NCBI GenBank assembly: GCA_009599575.1
Contig: VWND01000075.1
Span: 372,001 to 436,000 of the forward strand
Length of the DNA: 64,000 bases
Origin: Blumeriella jaapii
Taxonomy: Eukaryota > Ascomycota > Leotiomycetes > Helotiales > Drepanopezizaceae
Reading direction: 5' to 3'
In this document: piece by piece, positions 11,191-23,473 of the stretch
Layout: each line of letters begins with the position of its first letter
Numbering within the stretch: position 1 is the stretch's first letter
Notes under the pieces: generated by a model
What the model was told of the DNA's origin: nothing
Database searches by the model: none
What the model saw: the letters and a program-made list of their open reading frames with translations, nothing else
Translations under genes and position numbers: made by a program

Positions 11191-14100
11191 TTGTTGTTTC
11201 GTGCTTCCGTAAGGATAGAAGATTCGTTGCCGCTTGTAAAGCGTTGTAAATACGTAAGTAGCAGGCCTTACATCGCTTCCCAGATAGGCGGGCAAACATC
11301 TAAGTGAGAAATTACATGAACTTTTCCCTGGGTTCTTTCTGGGGAATCGTCTACAACAGCACGGGGAAATACTTTCTAGCCTCTCACGCGCATGTTCTCG
11401 TAAGCAAGAGAGAAGCAAGATTCGGATGTATCTGCAGTGGGAGCTTTTGACGGCCGAATGTTTCGTAATTCTGGAATCTATAAATCTCTCAGTAGCATGC
11501 TGTTTTGGTCGTAGCCAATCTGAACAGCCCAGCTACAAGAACATGGCCGTATATATTCAATTGGGATGGAAAAGAGGGGCAACAGTTCTAGCGCTGCGTG
11601 AAAAACAGGGTCGACGTCTGTACATAGATCTAGCAAGCGGGATTCAAAATAGCTAAATACGTTGATACAAAAGCCAAAACATTCGTCGAAATAGTCGTTG
11701 AAAAACCAACTCTGTCTGCCATTGTGTAAAATAAATTAGAATCAATGTGTGGTTTTCGTGAGGCCATTGAAAGCAACTTATAAATTGTCAGATTTCCACG
11801 AACAGCAGAGATTGCATTCTGTTTTTCCACCCTTGTCACTGTCATCTCTGAATCTAGCCGAAAGGTTTCGCTTTAGCAAACATGTATTCCGAAGTGAGTT
11901 GAAGTTGGTCTTTTTCGATGTACTGATTTTGAGAAAAGCGGTGTTCATTCGTCTAGCATCCCGTTAAGAATTACATAGAAACTTTTAAATGGTACACCTA
12001 TTGTGGATGTCATTAGCCTAATGTAAATCTCGCTTACCAATGATTGTCTTGAAGATTCTGGTTATAGAGGTTCAGTACGAACGCACGATTTCTTTGTCAG
12101 ATGTTTTTATCATAAGACACCACCTTACTTACTCCATGGCCTTCCATGTCTCTTCTTTTCTTCTAAGCTTGCACTAATCTCGCGACGCTTTAGAAAACAT
12201 TTGTAGCTTACTTTATACTTCTTTAGTCACTGCCCAACAATCATTGCACATTAGTGCAAGACACCAGTGGAATTGACAACGGGGCCCGAATAGCTTCTCC
12301 GTGCCTTAAATACACCAGCGTTAAATTTATAGTACAGATCCATCTCAACCCTATGCTGGTCTGGCAATGCCTAGGGCAACGTAATGCACAGCTAGCTGTC
12401 AAGACATCACCGCTGCACTCTCCAAGTGGCCTAAATTCGCTGTAGGCGTATATTTGCTTCTGGGTACAGTAGTAAAAGTGGTGGACTTCCATAACAGCTT
12501 GTCAGTAAAGAGGTCGTGATCGTGTTGAGATATGTTACCTAATCTCATTTTACGTGACTACTTGGACGCTTCTGAACTGATCTATATTCCATATGGCTTC
12601 GCAAGTGGATCCTGGTCGAGAGAAGCCACAGATGCCCCAAGTATTTCTGAGGTTAGCCACTTCGCGCAGATGCTACTCAGCATCCTGGGTTCTTGAACAC
12701 CCCCCTGCGTCTAGCTTCGTCGTTAGCTCAAACGCTCTACTGCAAGGCGCAATCAGGTACGTTTTCAAGTATGATTTCATCAGCCTTATTGACATCCAAC
12801 ACTAGGTTCGTCGGAAGTTAAAGTGATGATAAAAACTCGGGAGGCTTATCTGCACAAGCCTTCTGGGGTTAATATTATTTCCCCGATCATAAGGTTCGTG
12901 CCAGCCATCTTGAGTACGCCTGGTGGCCTACACGGTGCACATTTTGCGTAGTGTTCTTTGATCCGAGCTGAAGGATGATTTCCCACTATTGAGCTTAGTT
13001 CGTTTCATGCCTGTTCTCAAGCTATCGAAGGTACAATCATAGCGATGAGGAGAAAAGAATACTGGGATGTTGAAATCGTGAATTTAGCTGTCAAAGCCAT
13101 ACCAAAAAGGCGTCAAATCGAGTTCCTGTGCCATCTGTGCATCTTCCCACCCTGAGTACCGTTTCTCGCAAGAGGACGCCACACTGGAGGGTGTGGCGGT
13201 TTCATGAGACGAAGAATCGGCCGTGATTACAGTAGAAGCGTCGCACGACATGCATAGATCCAAAAGGTCGTCTTGCCAAGAAGCGTCGACGGTCGCGAAC
13301 CTGATTGGAACCAAGAGTATGGCACGTGACTTGAAAGGAGATGTTCGCTTGATGAACAGGCGGGCAAGAGACGAACAAAACAAAACATTGGCATAGCGGT
13401 TCGGCCGGCAATAAAGATTTTGGAATCCATCCGGGTTTGAGATTCTCCCAAATCCGTTACTGCTTTGTCAAATCACGATTAACGCGAAGAAAATGCCTAA
13501 TCCATCGATCCGATTTCCATCAGACATGCGCCAAACCAACAACTCAAGAGTAGTCTGTATACCTACCTACCTACGTAACGGAGAATTCGAGCTCGGAGCC
13601 TTTGCGGGCTCTGCTTCACGAAAAGCAGCTCTGCGGCTGGGAAAGGGGAAGGCACGCAAAGGCCAATGTGCGACGAGGTCAAAACCGCACAGACAGGGCA
13701 CAGATGGAGCACAGATAGAATCCGAGTCGATAGGTGAAGAATGCAGCTCTGCTTAATGAAACCAGAAACGCGGCTGCAGAAACATCTACACGTCTCAGGC
13801 AGTCGTCCTCGGCTCGACTTGTAGCCCAAGGTGGCTACAATGCAACGGCGCAACGCCTTTCGCTTCACTCACTGTACGCAAGTTAATCCTTAACTCAGAG
13901 CCTTCTTAAATCCGAGGGGACTGAGATGTCTTTTCTCCAGTTGCTAGCAAGGTTCAATAGAGTCTTAGCTTACGCCCAATGAACGAGGCAGTCGTGACGA
14001 CCTACGAATGGCTGAAAAGTCACAAGACTGCCGGGCCGCTCTGTCCATCATATATGCAATTCCGGCAGGGGCATACATGAAAGCCTAAATCTTGACAATT

Positions 14101-14310
14101 GATCTAGGCATCTGAGTCCCCGAGCTCGAGAAACCGTCCCTCGCTTTTACAAATAGCCATGGTATCCTCCCCCTTGCTTACAATCTTATCATCCATTGCT
14201 TCCGTCGAATATTGGTAGCTTCTTGAGCAACTCCGAGCGCTAGAACTTCGGACGAATCACCTATCCTTCGCTCAACTTCGGTTTCTAAAGCTGGCAGAGG
14301 TTTCGATTCA

Positions 14311-15539
14311 ATGAGTTCCAGCGCGAATCTGGACCCACTCCCCGAGGGCATTCGGAATGGAATGATAGCGATGGGGACCTTTGGGCTCGTTTCGGCAGTC
14401 AGCACCTCCACACTTATGGGTTTCATCATTCACCGAATGGTCTGCTGGCGGAAGTACTACTACACACCATTCGCAACGAACCAGGTCTTCGTACTTATTT
14501 GCAACCTGCTCCTGGCCGATTTTCATCAAGCTATCAGTTTTGTGATCTCCTTCCACTGGATTGCCCGAAACAAACTGGTTGGGCCGTCTGCGGTGTGCTT
14601 TACTCAAGGCTGGCTCATTCAGATCGGAAACGTTTCTTCTGGGCTGTGGGTGCTCGCCATCGCCATCCACACCTTGATCAACGTTGTGGCAAAGAGAACC
14701 TTCCCACACCGGACTTTCGTGACTGCGGTGATTCTGGTGTGGGCGTTCAGCTTGGCAATCACAGCAATTGGTCCTATCATGAGTCAAGATAGCTTCTTCG
14801 TTCCTACAGGAGCTTGGGTAGGTGGACCATTAACCCACGACAAGAAGTCATCACATCACTAACACTCTCGCAGTGCTGGATGGACGAGCGACACGAGACT
14901 GAGCGATTGATTTACCATTACCTCTGGATCTTCATCTCCCAATCGGGCTCTCTTACTATCTATATCTTCATCTTCTTCTACCTCCGGAGTAGCCTGGCCA
15001 AATCCAGCAACCTCCAAGATACGGTCATGTCCTGGGCCTCTTTCAACTCTCGCGTCTGGCCTGACATAACAGTCACGACGACAGCCACGACTATGAGAGT
15101 TGATCAAGTCAACGAATACCGCAATCGAATTCTGAAGATTGCGAGATATATGGTGGCATATCCAGTTGCCTACATCATTCTCACATTGCCACTAGCCGTG
15201 GCCCGAATCAGCACAATGGCCAACAAGCCACCACCTGCGAGTTTTTATCCTATCGCAGGGTCGTTGATGGCTAGCTGTGGAGTCGTCGATGTTGTTCTGT
15301 ATCTATCGACGAGGAAAGCCCTCATCATGAGCAGCCTGGACCCCGGAGATTCTGCCGGTAGTCTATCAAGATTCCCAGCCAGCGTGTCAAGCAGAGCACG
15401 ACCCCAAACTTCCAGAAAAATCGATTCGAGAGATGGAGATTGCTTCATGGAGGAATCATTCCGGTCGATATCTACTAGACTATGCGCATCGAGAGATGGA
15501 GATTCATTTGAGGATTTCTCTCCGCTGCCAACGAAATAA
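14311..15539 (+). CDS. cAMP-receptor-like G-protein-coupled receptor
   Basis: Plasma-membrane seven-helix receptor of the fungal cAMP-receptor-like/Git3-type group, expected to signal through heterotrimeric G proteins; the ligand cannot be inferred. Two exons, 14311-14817 and 14874-15539, intron 14818-14873 (GTAGGT...CGCAG), joining PTGAW to CWMDERHETE. Product 390 aa from the first ATG. Hydrophobic segments occur near residues 20-40, 58-80 (VFVLICNLLLADFHQAISFV), 98-120, 132-152, 185-210 (YLWIFISQSGSLTIYIFIFF), 265-285 (MVAYPVAYIILTLPLAVARI) and 300-318. The cytoplasmic tail is Ser/Arg-rich and repeats SRDGD twice, compatible with phosphorylation. It sits at the edge of the gene-free stretch. 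Confidence 0.85.
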
Positions 15540-17386
15540 ATGAGCGTGGATTTTCTAGTGTCGGACTTGATTGATGGTTCATGAGCGATGATTTTACGGC
15601 TGAGGCTTTTCCTGGAGTACAGGGCTACAAACTTCCAATACCCCGGGAGCAGGACCAAGGAGGCTGCTACAAGCCAGTGTCCGATTTTCTGTTTCGGTGG
15701 TTGGCGATGAATGGTTAGCTAGCTTTGCTGATTTGCCTGTTATCTATGATACCCTTTCCCTTTACAAAATCAAATTGTATATCTTCTACTTCAGGAATGC
15801 TTACCCCCTGATGCCTGAGCCGTGTACGTATCAAGAAGTCAACAGAACGGAATGATCAGGAACACGGTCAGAGAATTATCTGAGAGTGCAGAGGCTCATC
15901 TCGGGTAGAATATCCGAACTCCCTCTTCGCCTATTCACCACCGTGGAGCACAGACAGCGCTTCGCCCAAACGCAAATAAGCATCACCGTCCCGCGAGCCG
16001 CTACAACATCATCGCCGATCCGCAAGCCCGCTTAGATTTCAACTGAGCTTATAGTCATCCCGCAACCCAGGTCAGGGATGCTAAAACTGGCGGCTATTAA
16101 CCTATCGAAGTTCTGAGAACTTCCTCCAACTGCAGCAGCGGAAATGAAACTGAACGGTAAACACGCGATGACTAGCAACTACAAAGAGCTTACGAGCGAG
16201 CAATACGTCAAAAATGGAAGGACTGAGCAGTTACGGAAGGCATAGAGTAGTCCTGACCTCCTCAATCCGAGTGCGCGATATCCCTTGGGGCTCCATGTCT
16301 CAGCTATGGCCGCCATCCACGGTTTCCAGCGTGGGACGTGTGACGCTTTTGAACGACGAAAAGAGAATCAGCTTTTCCTTAAGAGCAACGTGTATGTGAG
16401 AGGGAGAGGTCTAGAACCCTCCATCGTCTGTCTCAACGCTCTAGTTTATCACTCTAGATAATCCCGGACTTGCCTTGTTGTTGTCAACTCGCTTACGCGG
16501 ATCATTTTCGGGACCCACACTTGGTGATTGCGGGCATTCCAAGGCGATTTCTATTGCCAAAAGGGGAAAAACTCGGAATTATCGCCTTCAACAGATACCT
16601 ATGCGCTCCGTAAGTTTGACCCATGGACCTGCGAATTGATTCTAGAGGTCGGCCGCGTCTCCGCAGTCGCATCGAACGAAGTATCAACAACCCGAAAAAC
16701 GGCCTCATTTCACCCAACCAAGTGCGAGATGCGTCACAGAGAATGCGTGTCTTGTTCTGGGTCTGGGAACTTAGCCTCAGACCCTTTTTCGTTCTGGCAA
16801 GAATTATGAGGCTAGAAGTAGGTAGGATAAACGGGGACCACGACTCTTACAATTAAATATAGGCTCACAGCAGCAGAGCGCCGTGGCGAATTGCTTCTAA
16901 ATAAGTGATAATGTTAGCGAGCGCCGGCAGTAAGTGCCTCTGTGGCGGAGGTTTATGGCCATTTGTATATTTCAGCCAACCAAAGACAGTTGAAGCAGAA
17001 TTCGATTAGATCTTTTGGCAAGAATTTGCGGATCATATCATTTCTAGTTTCGTCGCGGAAGTTTGAAAAGTACGCTCAAGTTAGTGTTAAGATTGAGCCT
17101 ATGACTATGAACCGAAGTGATTTTGGTATTAAGGCTCATTAGAATAAATTGAAAAGCATGAATTTAAGCGTTCAAATCTCAGGAAGTGGTAGATAAAGCG
17201 AAAATATTTGCACCCCTTCATCATGAATGTTAAACGAAAGTCGATTTATAGTTTTGTATGGAGCAAAGGTAAGTAGACTGCAACGTAATATCACGTGATT
17301 CAACACATCACGCCTCAAATGTTAACGCGTCGAACGACAACAACCGCGTCTTCTCGTCAACACCACTCCCCACGGATTTCGCCATC
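15540..17386. other. Intergenic, nothing recognised
   Basis: About 1.8 kb between the GPCR and AME1. Open frames are short and overlap one another on both strands; no repeat, tRNA or domain was recognised. Confidence 0.6.
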
Positions 17387-19669
17387 ATGGCATGTAAGCT
17401 GCGATACACCCATAAACATCTAGTCAGATTGAAATGCTAACGACCTCCAAGCCCGCGAAGAGCGTATGCAGCAACGCCTGCGCGGCTCCCAGTACGCCTT
17501 CTCTCCACGCCCCCGCTCCAAAACTACCCGCTAACGAGCGTTACCTACACAGGAGACGACAAGTCAAAGATGTTGACTTTGGCCTGTCCTTCCCCATTGC
17601 TCCCGCAGAACCAAGCTTTCCCCCTTCAGCCCCTCATATTTCTCCACAGGCCCAATTACCGCCCTCTGAACTGCGTGAATCGATCCAGACTCCAACAGCG
17701 CGCCAATCCTCACTACGGTCCAGCGTCCGGCTTTCTCATAGCACGAGTGCAAATGATGCGAATACGTCTGCGAAGAGAAGGAAACTAGACACAGACTCGG
17801 CACCTTCCTCTTCGCGAAGCACGAGATCGGGAATAAGGAACGCGCCGAGAAGGGATGTCAATACCGTGGAGGAAATTAGCCGGGATGAAGAGGAGGGCGG
17901 AGAAGCGCAAGAGTCATATGAACTGGAGCCTACAGATGTGGAGATATCGATGGGGATGAATGCGTCTCATGGTGAAGGTCATGATGGAGGTCTCGATGAA
18001 GATCCGGGAGATGCCTCGCTCCTGGAGAATTCGATTGACGAAGAGCCGTCCGTTGAAGTCACTGAAGGTCTAGAACCTGAGATCACGGCAGCGGCAGTTT
18101 CTTCCACCATGGCGAGTAGGGCCAGGACGAAATCACCGTTACCGTTAGCAAAGAGTTTTGTCGATCTGGTCACAGAGAGTCCGAGGAATGCCCCAGGAAG
18201 TGGAAGAAGGACAAGAGTGGCACTGCAGGCGAACTCACTACACACAGATTCACAGCTTAGTGAGATTACACAAGAGCTACGAGAGAGGACGACAACTACC
18301 CAAAAGAAACGCAAGAGAGCGGAAGATGCAAAGCCTGTGTTGAGACGTCACCAGACTCAGACACCATCTGCTCTCGATGAGCTCGATGAGTTATCACCAG
18401 ATCGACCGGCTCGACAAAGCCGAAATGCCAAGGTTGTCGATGAGGAAGTCGATGAACGGTCGCCGGAACAGCCGGCTCATCGCGACCGTAAAGCTAAGAC
18501 TGTAGAAGACCAGGGGGACTACATGGATGAGGAAGTGGATGAACTGTCGCCAGAACAGCCGGCTCGCCGCGGCCAAAAAGCCAAGATAACCGTAGAAGAT
18601 CCAGTGGGCCACATGGATGAGAACACCAGAGGCTTAGACGGGCAGGACGCGGCCGAAGAAATAGACGACGAGCAAGCTGCTGTTGTTTTGAAGAAAAACC
18701 AAAGTCGGAGAACATCAAGCAGATTTGCAGCCGCGTCCCCAGAACTCGGTTCCTCTGCAATCTCAAGTTTCAAGACTCCCACCTTCAGGAAACCAAACGG
18801 ACGACCGCGAGTCGATCAAAGCCCCGCACAACAACGGCACCCCAAGAAAGCGCCATCTAAACCAACGTCCAAGGCAGCGAAGAAGACTGCAAATAAGCAA
18901 CATGTTCGCGCTGGAGAGCCCATCGATATTGTTGTTCACCGCCTAGTGGGGGTACCCATCTACGATGAGAATGAGACTGATGCCGAAATCCTCAATGCCG
19001 AAATCCCACACATCAAGCGTGCAGGTGTCAACACGATAGACGTGCTAAGCGAGGTGTCTCAGGAGATCATCGACTCCGGACTCAACACGCTGGAGGACAT
19101 GGGAAATGGCTGTCAGGACAAGGCGGCACGGAGAGAGTACAAAACAAAGTACGATGCTGTAGAGTCGTTCAAGAGAGAGCTGCACGTGAGGTTGCTCGAA
19201 CACGTAAGTCGTTGATCCCCCCCCGTTTCAACATATGGCCGTCGCTCACGTCTCCCAGACCACCAACCTGGACAGCGCTTGTTCCCTCGAGCGACGCGTC
19301 CGCGACGAACAGAGGAAGAAGCTCGGCCTGCGAGAAGAAATCCTGCGAGTGAGACGAGAGCGTGAGCAAGTCGCCTTGCGCATGGACGAGATACGCACCA
19401 AGCACGAAAAAGAGAAGGACGCTGCACAGGGCCGCGACTCCCTCAACGCCGCGGTTCACGATCTCGAGCTTGCCATCGACATGGGGAAGTCAGCGCCGAG
19501 ACAGCCCGACGCCGGTGCTGGCAAAATGGTCGGCATCGAGCTTTTGGTCAAGAGGGTTGCGAGTGAGGTTAGCAGCAAAGCAGATGGCGGAGGCTTTTTA
19601 TCGAGGGTCCGTGAGTTCAACGCGTTTTTGGAGAGGGCTGCGCTGGCGCTCGAGAGAAGGAGGGTTTAG
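17387..19669 (+). CDS. AME1: Inner kinetochore subunit Ame1 / CENP-U
   Basis: Constitutive centromere-associated network subunit; with Okp1/CENP-Q it forms the COMA core and contacts the Mtw1 (MIND) complex through its N terminus. Four exons: 17387-17393 (ATGGCAT), 17452-17491, 17553-19203 and 19259-19669; introns of 58, 61 and 55 nt. Splicing yields MASREERMQQRLRGSQRRQV; the RLRGS motif followed by basic residues resembles the N-terminal MIND-binding motif of yeast Ame1 (known of the family). Product about 702 aa. The middle (about residues 60-500) is acidic low complexity with three imperfect repeats built on DELSPEQPAR-K-AK (18370-18620) and AT-hook-like GRPR. The conserved C-terminal part, from PIDIVVHRLVGVPIYD to the end, is helical with a coiled coil (EQRKKLGLREEILRVRRER). 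Confidence 0.85.
18370..18620 (+). repeat. In-frame tandem repeat within AME1
   Basis: Three imperfect units of roughly 75-120 bp encoding D-E-[LR]-SP-[DE]-[RQ]-PA-[RH] followed by a basic stretch ending KAK or NAK and an acidic spacer (VEDQGDYMDEEVDE). Expansion in the linker changes its length without touching the conserved ends. Confidence 0.6.
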
Positions 19670-19939
19670 GCAGACAGGGAGGGGATAGATGGGGTGCGGG
19701 GGTTTTGCATGAGGAATGAGGATGGAGGCTACATGATACCCATTGATACGACGTTGTCGAATCTGAAGAAGTTCTGCTCTATGCTGGGGAGGTACCGAAA
19801 AGCCGCTTTTTCTTTTTTTTTATGTAGGTGTTACAGTTGGCGCGGGGCAAGACGACCCCGAGTCCGTCTTTTTGGAACTCCAAAGGGTTAGCTGTACAGG
19901 TATGTACCTACTATGTAGGTATGTATGTGCAGTATAGTG

Positions 19940-22900
19940 CTACCTCCGCGGGCTGCCGAACCTACCACGCCAAGCTGGAGGAGGCGATCGCGCCCTTTCA
20001 GGCGACCACCAGTCGCGAGGACTCCGCCTCCCGCTGTCCCAATAGTCGTTTCTCTCATCGTCGTCCCTGTCGTATCTCCAGCCATTCCCCCTTCCTCCTC
20101 TCCCCCCTTCCCATCCCGACCTCCCATACTCTCTTCTAGGTGCTGCCTCTGGTCTGCTCTCTCTATCGTAGCCCCAGCCTCTGCCCCGGCCCCGGCCCCG
20201 GCCCCGGATGCTGAATCCTAACCTCTCGTCTTGATTGAGTCCCTCGCGACGGTAAGTCCCATGGTTGGTCAACGGCTTGCCCTCAGCGACAGGCCTTGTG
20301 TCTACCTGCGCCGGGCCACCCGCATCGACCGTCGCGACCTCGCCCGTGTAGAGAGGGCATTTCTTGCCGCGGTCATCATACCTGCACCCGCAGCACGCTC
20401 CGCCAAACCGGCCTTCGAGGATGATGCATTCCATGAACGGGCTCTTGTGCACGCAAACTCCACAGTCCCTCGCTGGCCTGGCTCCTCGCACCTGGCCAAG
20501 CGTGGCTTCGAGGTTGCAGCCACCAGCGCTGAGGCCGGTCAAGGGGGTGCCCGTCTTCGTGAGGAGACGACGTACGGGCGGAAGGGCGAATATGGAGCGA
20601 GCTGCTTTCGTGACATGCGTCGGAAGCTTGTGCACCTCCGGGTAAGAGCCTGGGCTTGGTGGTGAGGGAGGGGAAGGATGATTCTGAGGTCTGTGAGGGA
20701 TGGGAGTTGGGGGTCTTGTTGGCAAAGAACTGGGGGCCTTGCTTGGTTGTAACCCAGGTGATGAGAGGTTGCGTGGGCCGACTGGGGCTTTTGACATGAT
20801 CGGATCCAGGTTATTGGGGATTTCGGATAAAGGAGGAGGAATTGCCGGCTTCTTCCGGGGTCCTGCTGTTGCCGATTGTACTGATCTCCCTACAGAGATT
20901 GGAGATCCGGGAAGTCTATTGTCCGAGTGATTCTTGCCAGAAGGCTCGCCGGAGTTCAGCCCAGTCACAGGACTTGCTAGCACTTGCAAAGCTGGCTTAT
21001 CGAGATTGGTGGACAGTGACGAGCGTGGATCGACATCTTTCTGTTTCGGCGGTGAAGCATTCTTAGGCATCGAAATTGGTGGCGGCTTGCTCGGGCTCGT
21101 CGTAGCTCCTGGCACTGGAGATTGTGGTAACACTTGAGTGGGCTTTGGCGTCGTTAAGCTCCGATCCACTTCGTTCTCTTGAGAGGCCGGGGTTTTATCA
21201 AGACTTGGATCTGAGGGATACCCAGATTTCATGTTCCCAGATCCGTGTTCTGAGAGAAGTCCGGCTGCAGTTTTATCACCCTCTGCAGCACACATTGTTT
21301 TATCGATCTGCAGCTTCCAAAGAGAAAATATCCGAGACCCCAGTACAAGCATGGCTTTTTCGACCCAGGGCTTCGCTTGCTGCTTCCAAGGCACATCTAC
21401 CTTGGGCCACAACAACTCAAACGTGCGCCTCCCGACCGGCTCTTGATCCTCAGCTGTTTTGGACTGTAATTTTGACGCTTTTAAGACCTCTTCTCTCGTG
21501 AGCCCCCAACGTTCCTCGCACGCTTGGTGGCCCTCGCTAGACCAGTTGCGTTTCCCCAAAACCTCAGTGACAACCATTTCGAGGCGCCGCCAGTCATCTG
21601 CTTTTTTCTCGCTGAGGCCCACCCACGGAGTAAAATCCCGGTTCACCGCGCGAGTAAACCATTGCCTCCGTCCCTCGTCAGTGTTGGGCCAGGGGTCGAA
21701 CTGGGCGGGCCAGGCTACACTGGTCGGCGAGACCAGTATGGTCTGCCTCAGACCGAGCGCTTCCAGAACTGGAGCTTCTGGGAAATCTTGCACGCGTTTT
21801 GAGCCTGTTCTGCTGATATCTGGATCTTGTGGGACCGGGATTGCTTCAGAAGCTTGCATGGGCGATGAAAGGCTTGTTCCAGGACGCGTCATTACCGACG
21901 GTGAAACCAGAGACCCTGGCAGCACTGAAGGGCTTTCATCTGCAGTGCTGTGGGTTTCCAGGGCCCGCTGATTTTTTGCGGCCTTTGACATGGTTGGGTT
22001 CATGCTCGACTCTGTATGCGGGTTTCCTACAGAGATTTGCATGGGTTTTGGCCTGGCGATTGCTGTAAACCGTTCTCGTGGCTTCGGATTGAAAGTCATG
22101 GGGGATGATGTTACTTCAGGGATCGGCCAAGGGGGTGGAATCGATAGACTCGACCTGGATTCCGGGGACAATACAGTTTCTTCGCACATTGGCTCTGCTT
22201 CGAATGTGCTTGATGGTCTTTTCCTCGAGGCCGAAGTCTCTTGTGAAGATGGGGCCATGGCCGCGTTTTTCCTTTTCTCTCGAGGCGAGGACGGCTCTTT
22301 TGAAACCCGTCCCACTTTCGAAGGCATTTTTTGAGCTTCTGCACGCGGCTCAGCTGAGAGGGTACGTTCGGGTCCTTTCGGCGACCGAGCCAGTACATGC
22401 TCTGATAGCGACAGAGGAGTGGATGGAGAAGCGTAACCTAACGATAGGTGGTGTAGATTGCCCACGTCCAAATAAAGGTTCTCTACCTCTGGAATTTCCT
22501 GCTTGATATGTACTTGGGGCTCGGTCATGGCAACGTAAGCTTGCTCTGATTGGACTTGGGGGATCAAACAGTTCATCATCGAACCACTCTCCATGGGCCA
22601 GTCTTCCTCGCCAGCTGGCTCCAAGACCGGCTCGTCCGTAGGCATATCATTTCCAGGCACGTGACGACGTGAGACGTCGACGTCAGCTGCTCTGACCGAT
22701 GCTCTGACTGACGCTCTGGACGATGCTCTGGACAGTCCATCGTCCGCGGGCAGGATTGACGCAGATCTTGCATCACGCGGACTTGCCCTCAAGACGCGAT
22801 TCTCGCGATCCACATCTCGAGTCCTAACACGCTTCCATGATGTTACCACGACCGGGTTGTCATCACTGTCTTCAGCCTTGATCGTTGACGACGCCGGTGA

Positions 22901-23473
22901 GGTCCCTAGATTCGCCGTGTAAGCATTTCCACATCACGGCGAAACACGTTCTCCTTGACAGCCCCTAGAAGACTCATTTTCGGTCCGCAGAGACAACAGG
23001 GCCTTCCTTACCTTCGCTTCTGTGCCCCGATACGCTGTTCAGATCCCACGGCCTCTTCTGGCCTCGGGGCGCGTTCGGAGCCCACGCCGACCCTTCGACC
23101 CGCTCGTTTTGGAGTCTCTGTCGCGCTCTCAGCTCGGCCTCCTGTTTCGTCCGCCGCAGCTCCAGTCGTTTTCTCGCCAGTTGCAGCTCCAGCTCCTTGA
23201 TCTCGATCTCGGCGAGCTCACTGGCGTACTTTTCCTCGAACTCTTCCGGGTCGTCCGCGAGCGACGCTCGCGCTCTCTCGCGCCCGTCCACGGGATCCAG
23301 GTCCATTGGCGGTGGGGATGGAGACGCCCGGGCGAGGAGGGTCGCGGCCGCAGATGGACTTGCAGAGCTGGAGGGAAACGCGAAGGACCTATTCTTCACG
23401 TCGGCACGCTCGTCGTCGTCGTCCTTGGCCGATCGTGAGCGCGGGCACTGGACAGGCCTCACAGGTCAAGCAT
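19940..23473 (-). CDS. Large low-complexity protein with DUF3716-like Cys module and RGG tail
   Basis: No function known. Proposed exons: 23463-23473 (ATGCTTGACCT), 23012-23388 and 19940-22905; introns 23389-23462 and 22906-23011. All joints keep phase and the total is a multiple of three (about 1117 aa). The first exon is the least certain; the fallback start is ATG at 23306 (MDLDPVDGRERAR). Residues about 45-100 form a charged coiled coil (EEFEEKYASELAEIEIKELE). A conserved-looking block, WPNTDEGRRQWFTRAVNRDF followed by TPWVGLSEKKADDW, lies mid-protein. Near the C terminus CGVCVHKSPFMECII, then GACCGCRYDDRGKKCPLY, follows the CxxC...C...CxxC pattern of DUF3716. The tail is RGRGRG/RGG-rich, suggesting RNA binding. 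Long Ser/Pro-rich linkers lie between. Convergent with AME1, 270 bp apart. Confidence 0.72.

Larger units (their letters stand above)
7941..14310. other. 6.4-kb gene-free, AT-richer stretch
   Basis: No supportable gene. Open frames are short, interrupted and overlapping, and base composition looks more AT-rich than in the flanking genes. It contains the three SINE-like copies listed separately. An open frame at 13084-13383 (-) ending ELDLTPFWYGFDS has a coding-like look, but no start, splice context or recognised family. Nothing else was recognised. Confidence 0.6.

Noticed and set aside
13084..13383. 99-aa minus-strand ORF as a gene
   Set aside because: Coding-like C terminus, but no ATG context, upstream exon or recognised family.
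15540..17386. tRNA genes
   Set aside because: I looked for B-box-like GGTTCRANTCC here and across the window; isolated partial matches (such as GTTCAAATC near 17170) had no A box or cloverleaf.
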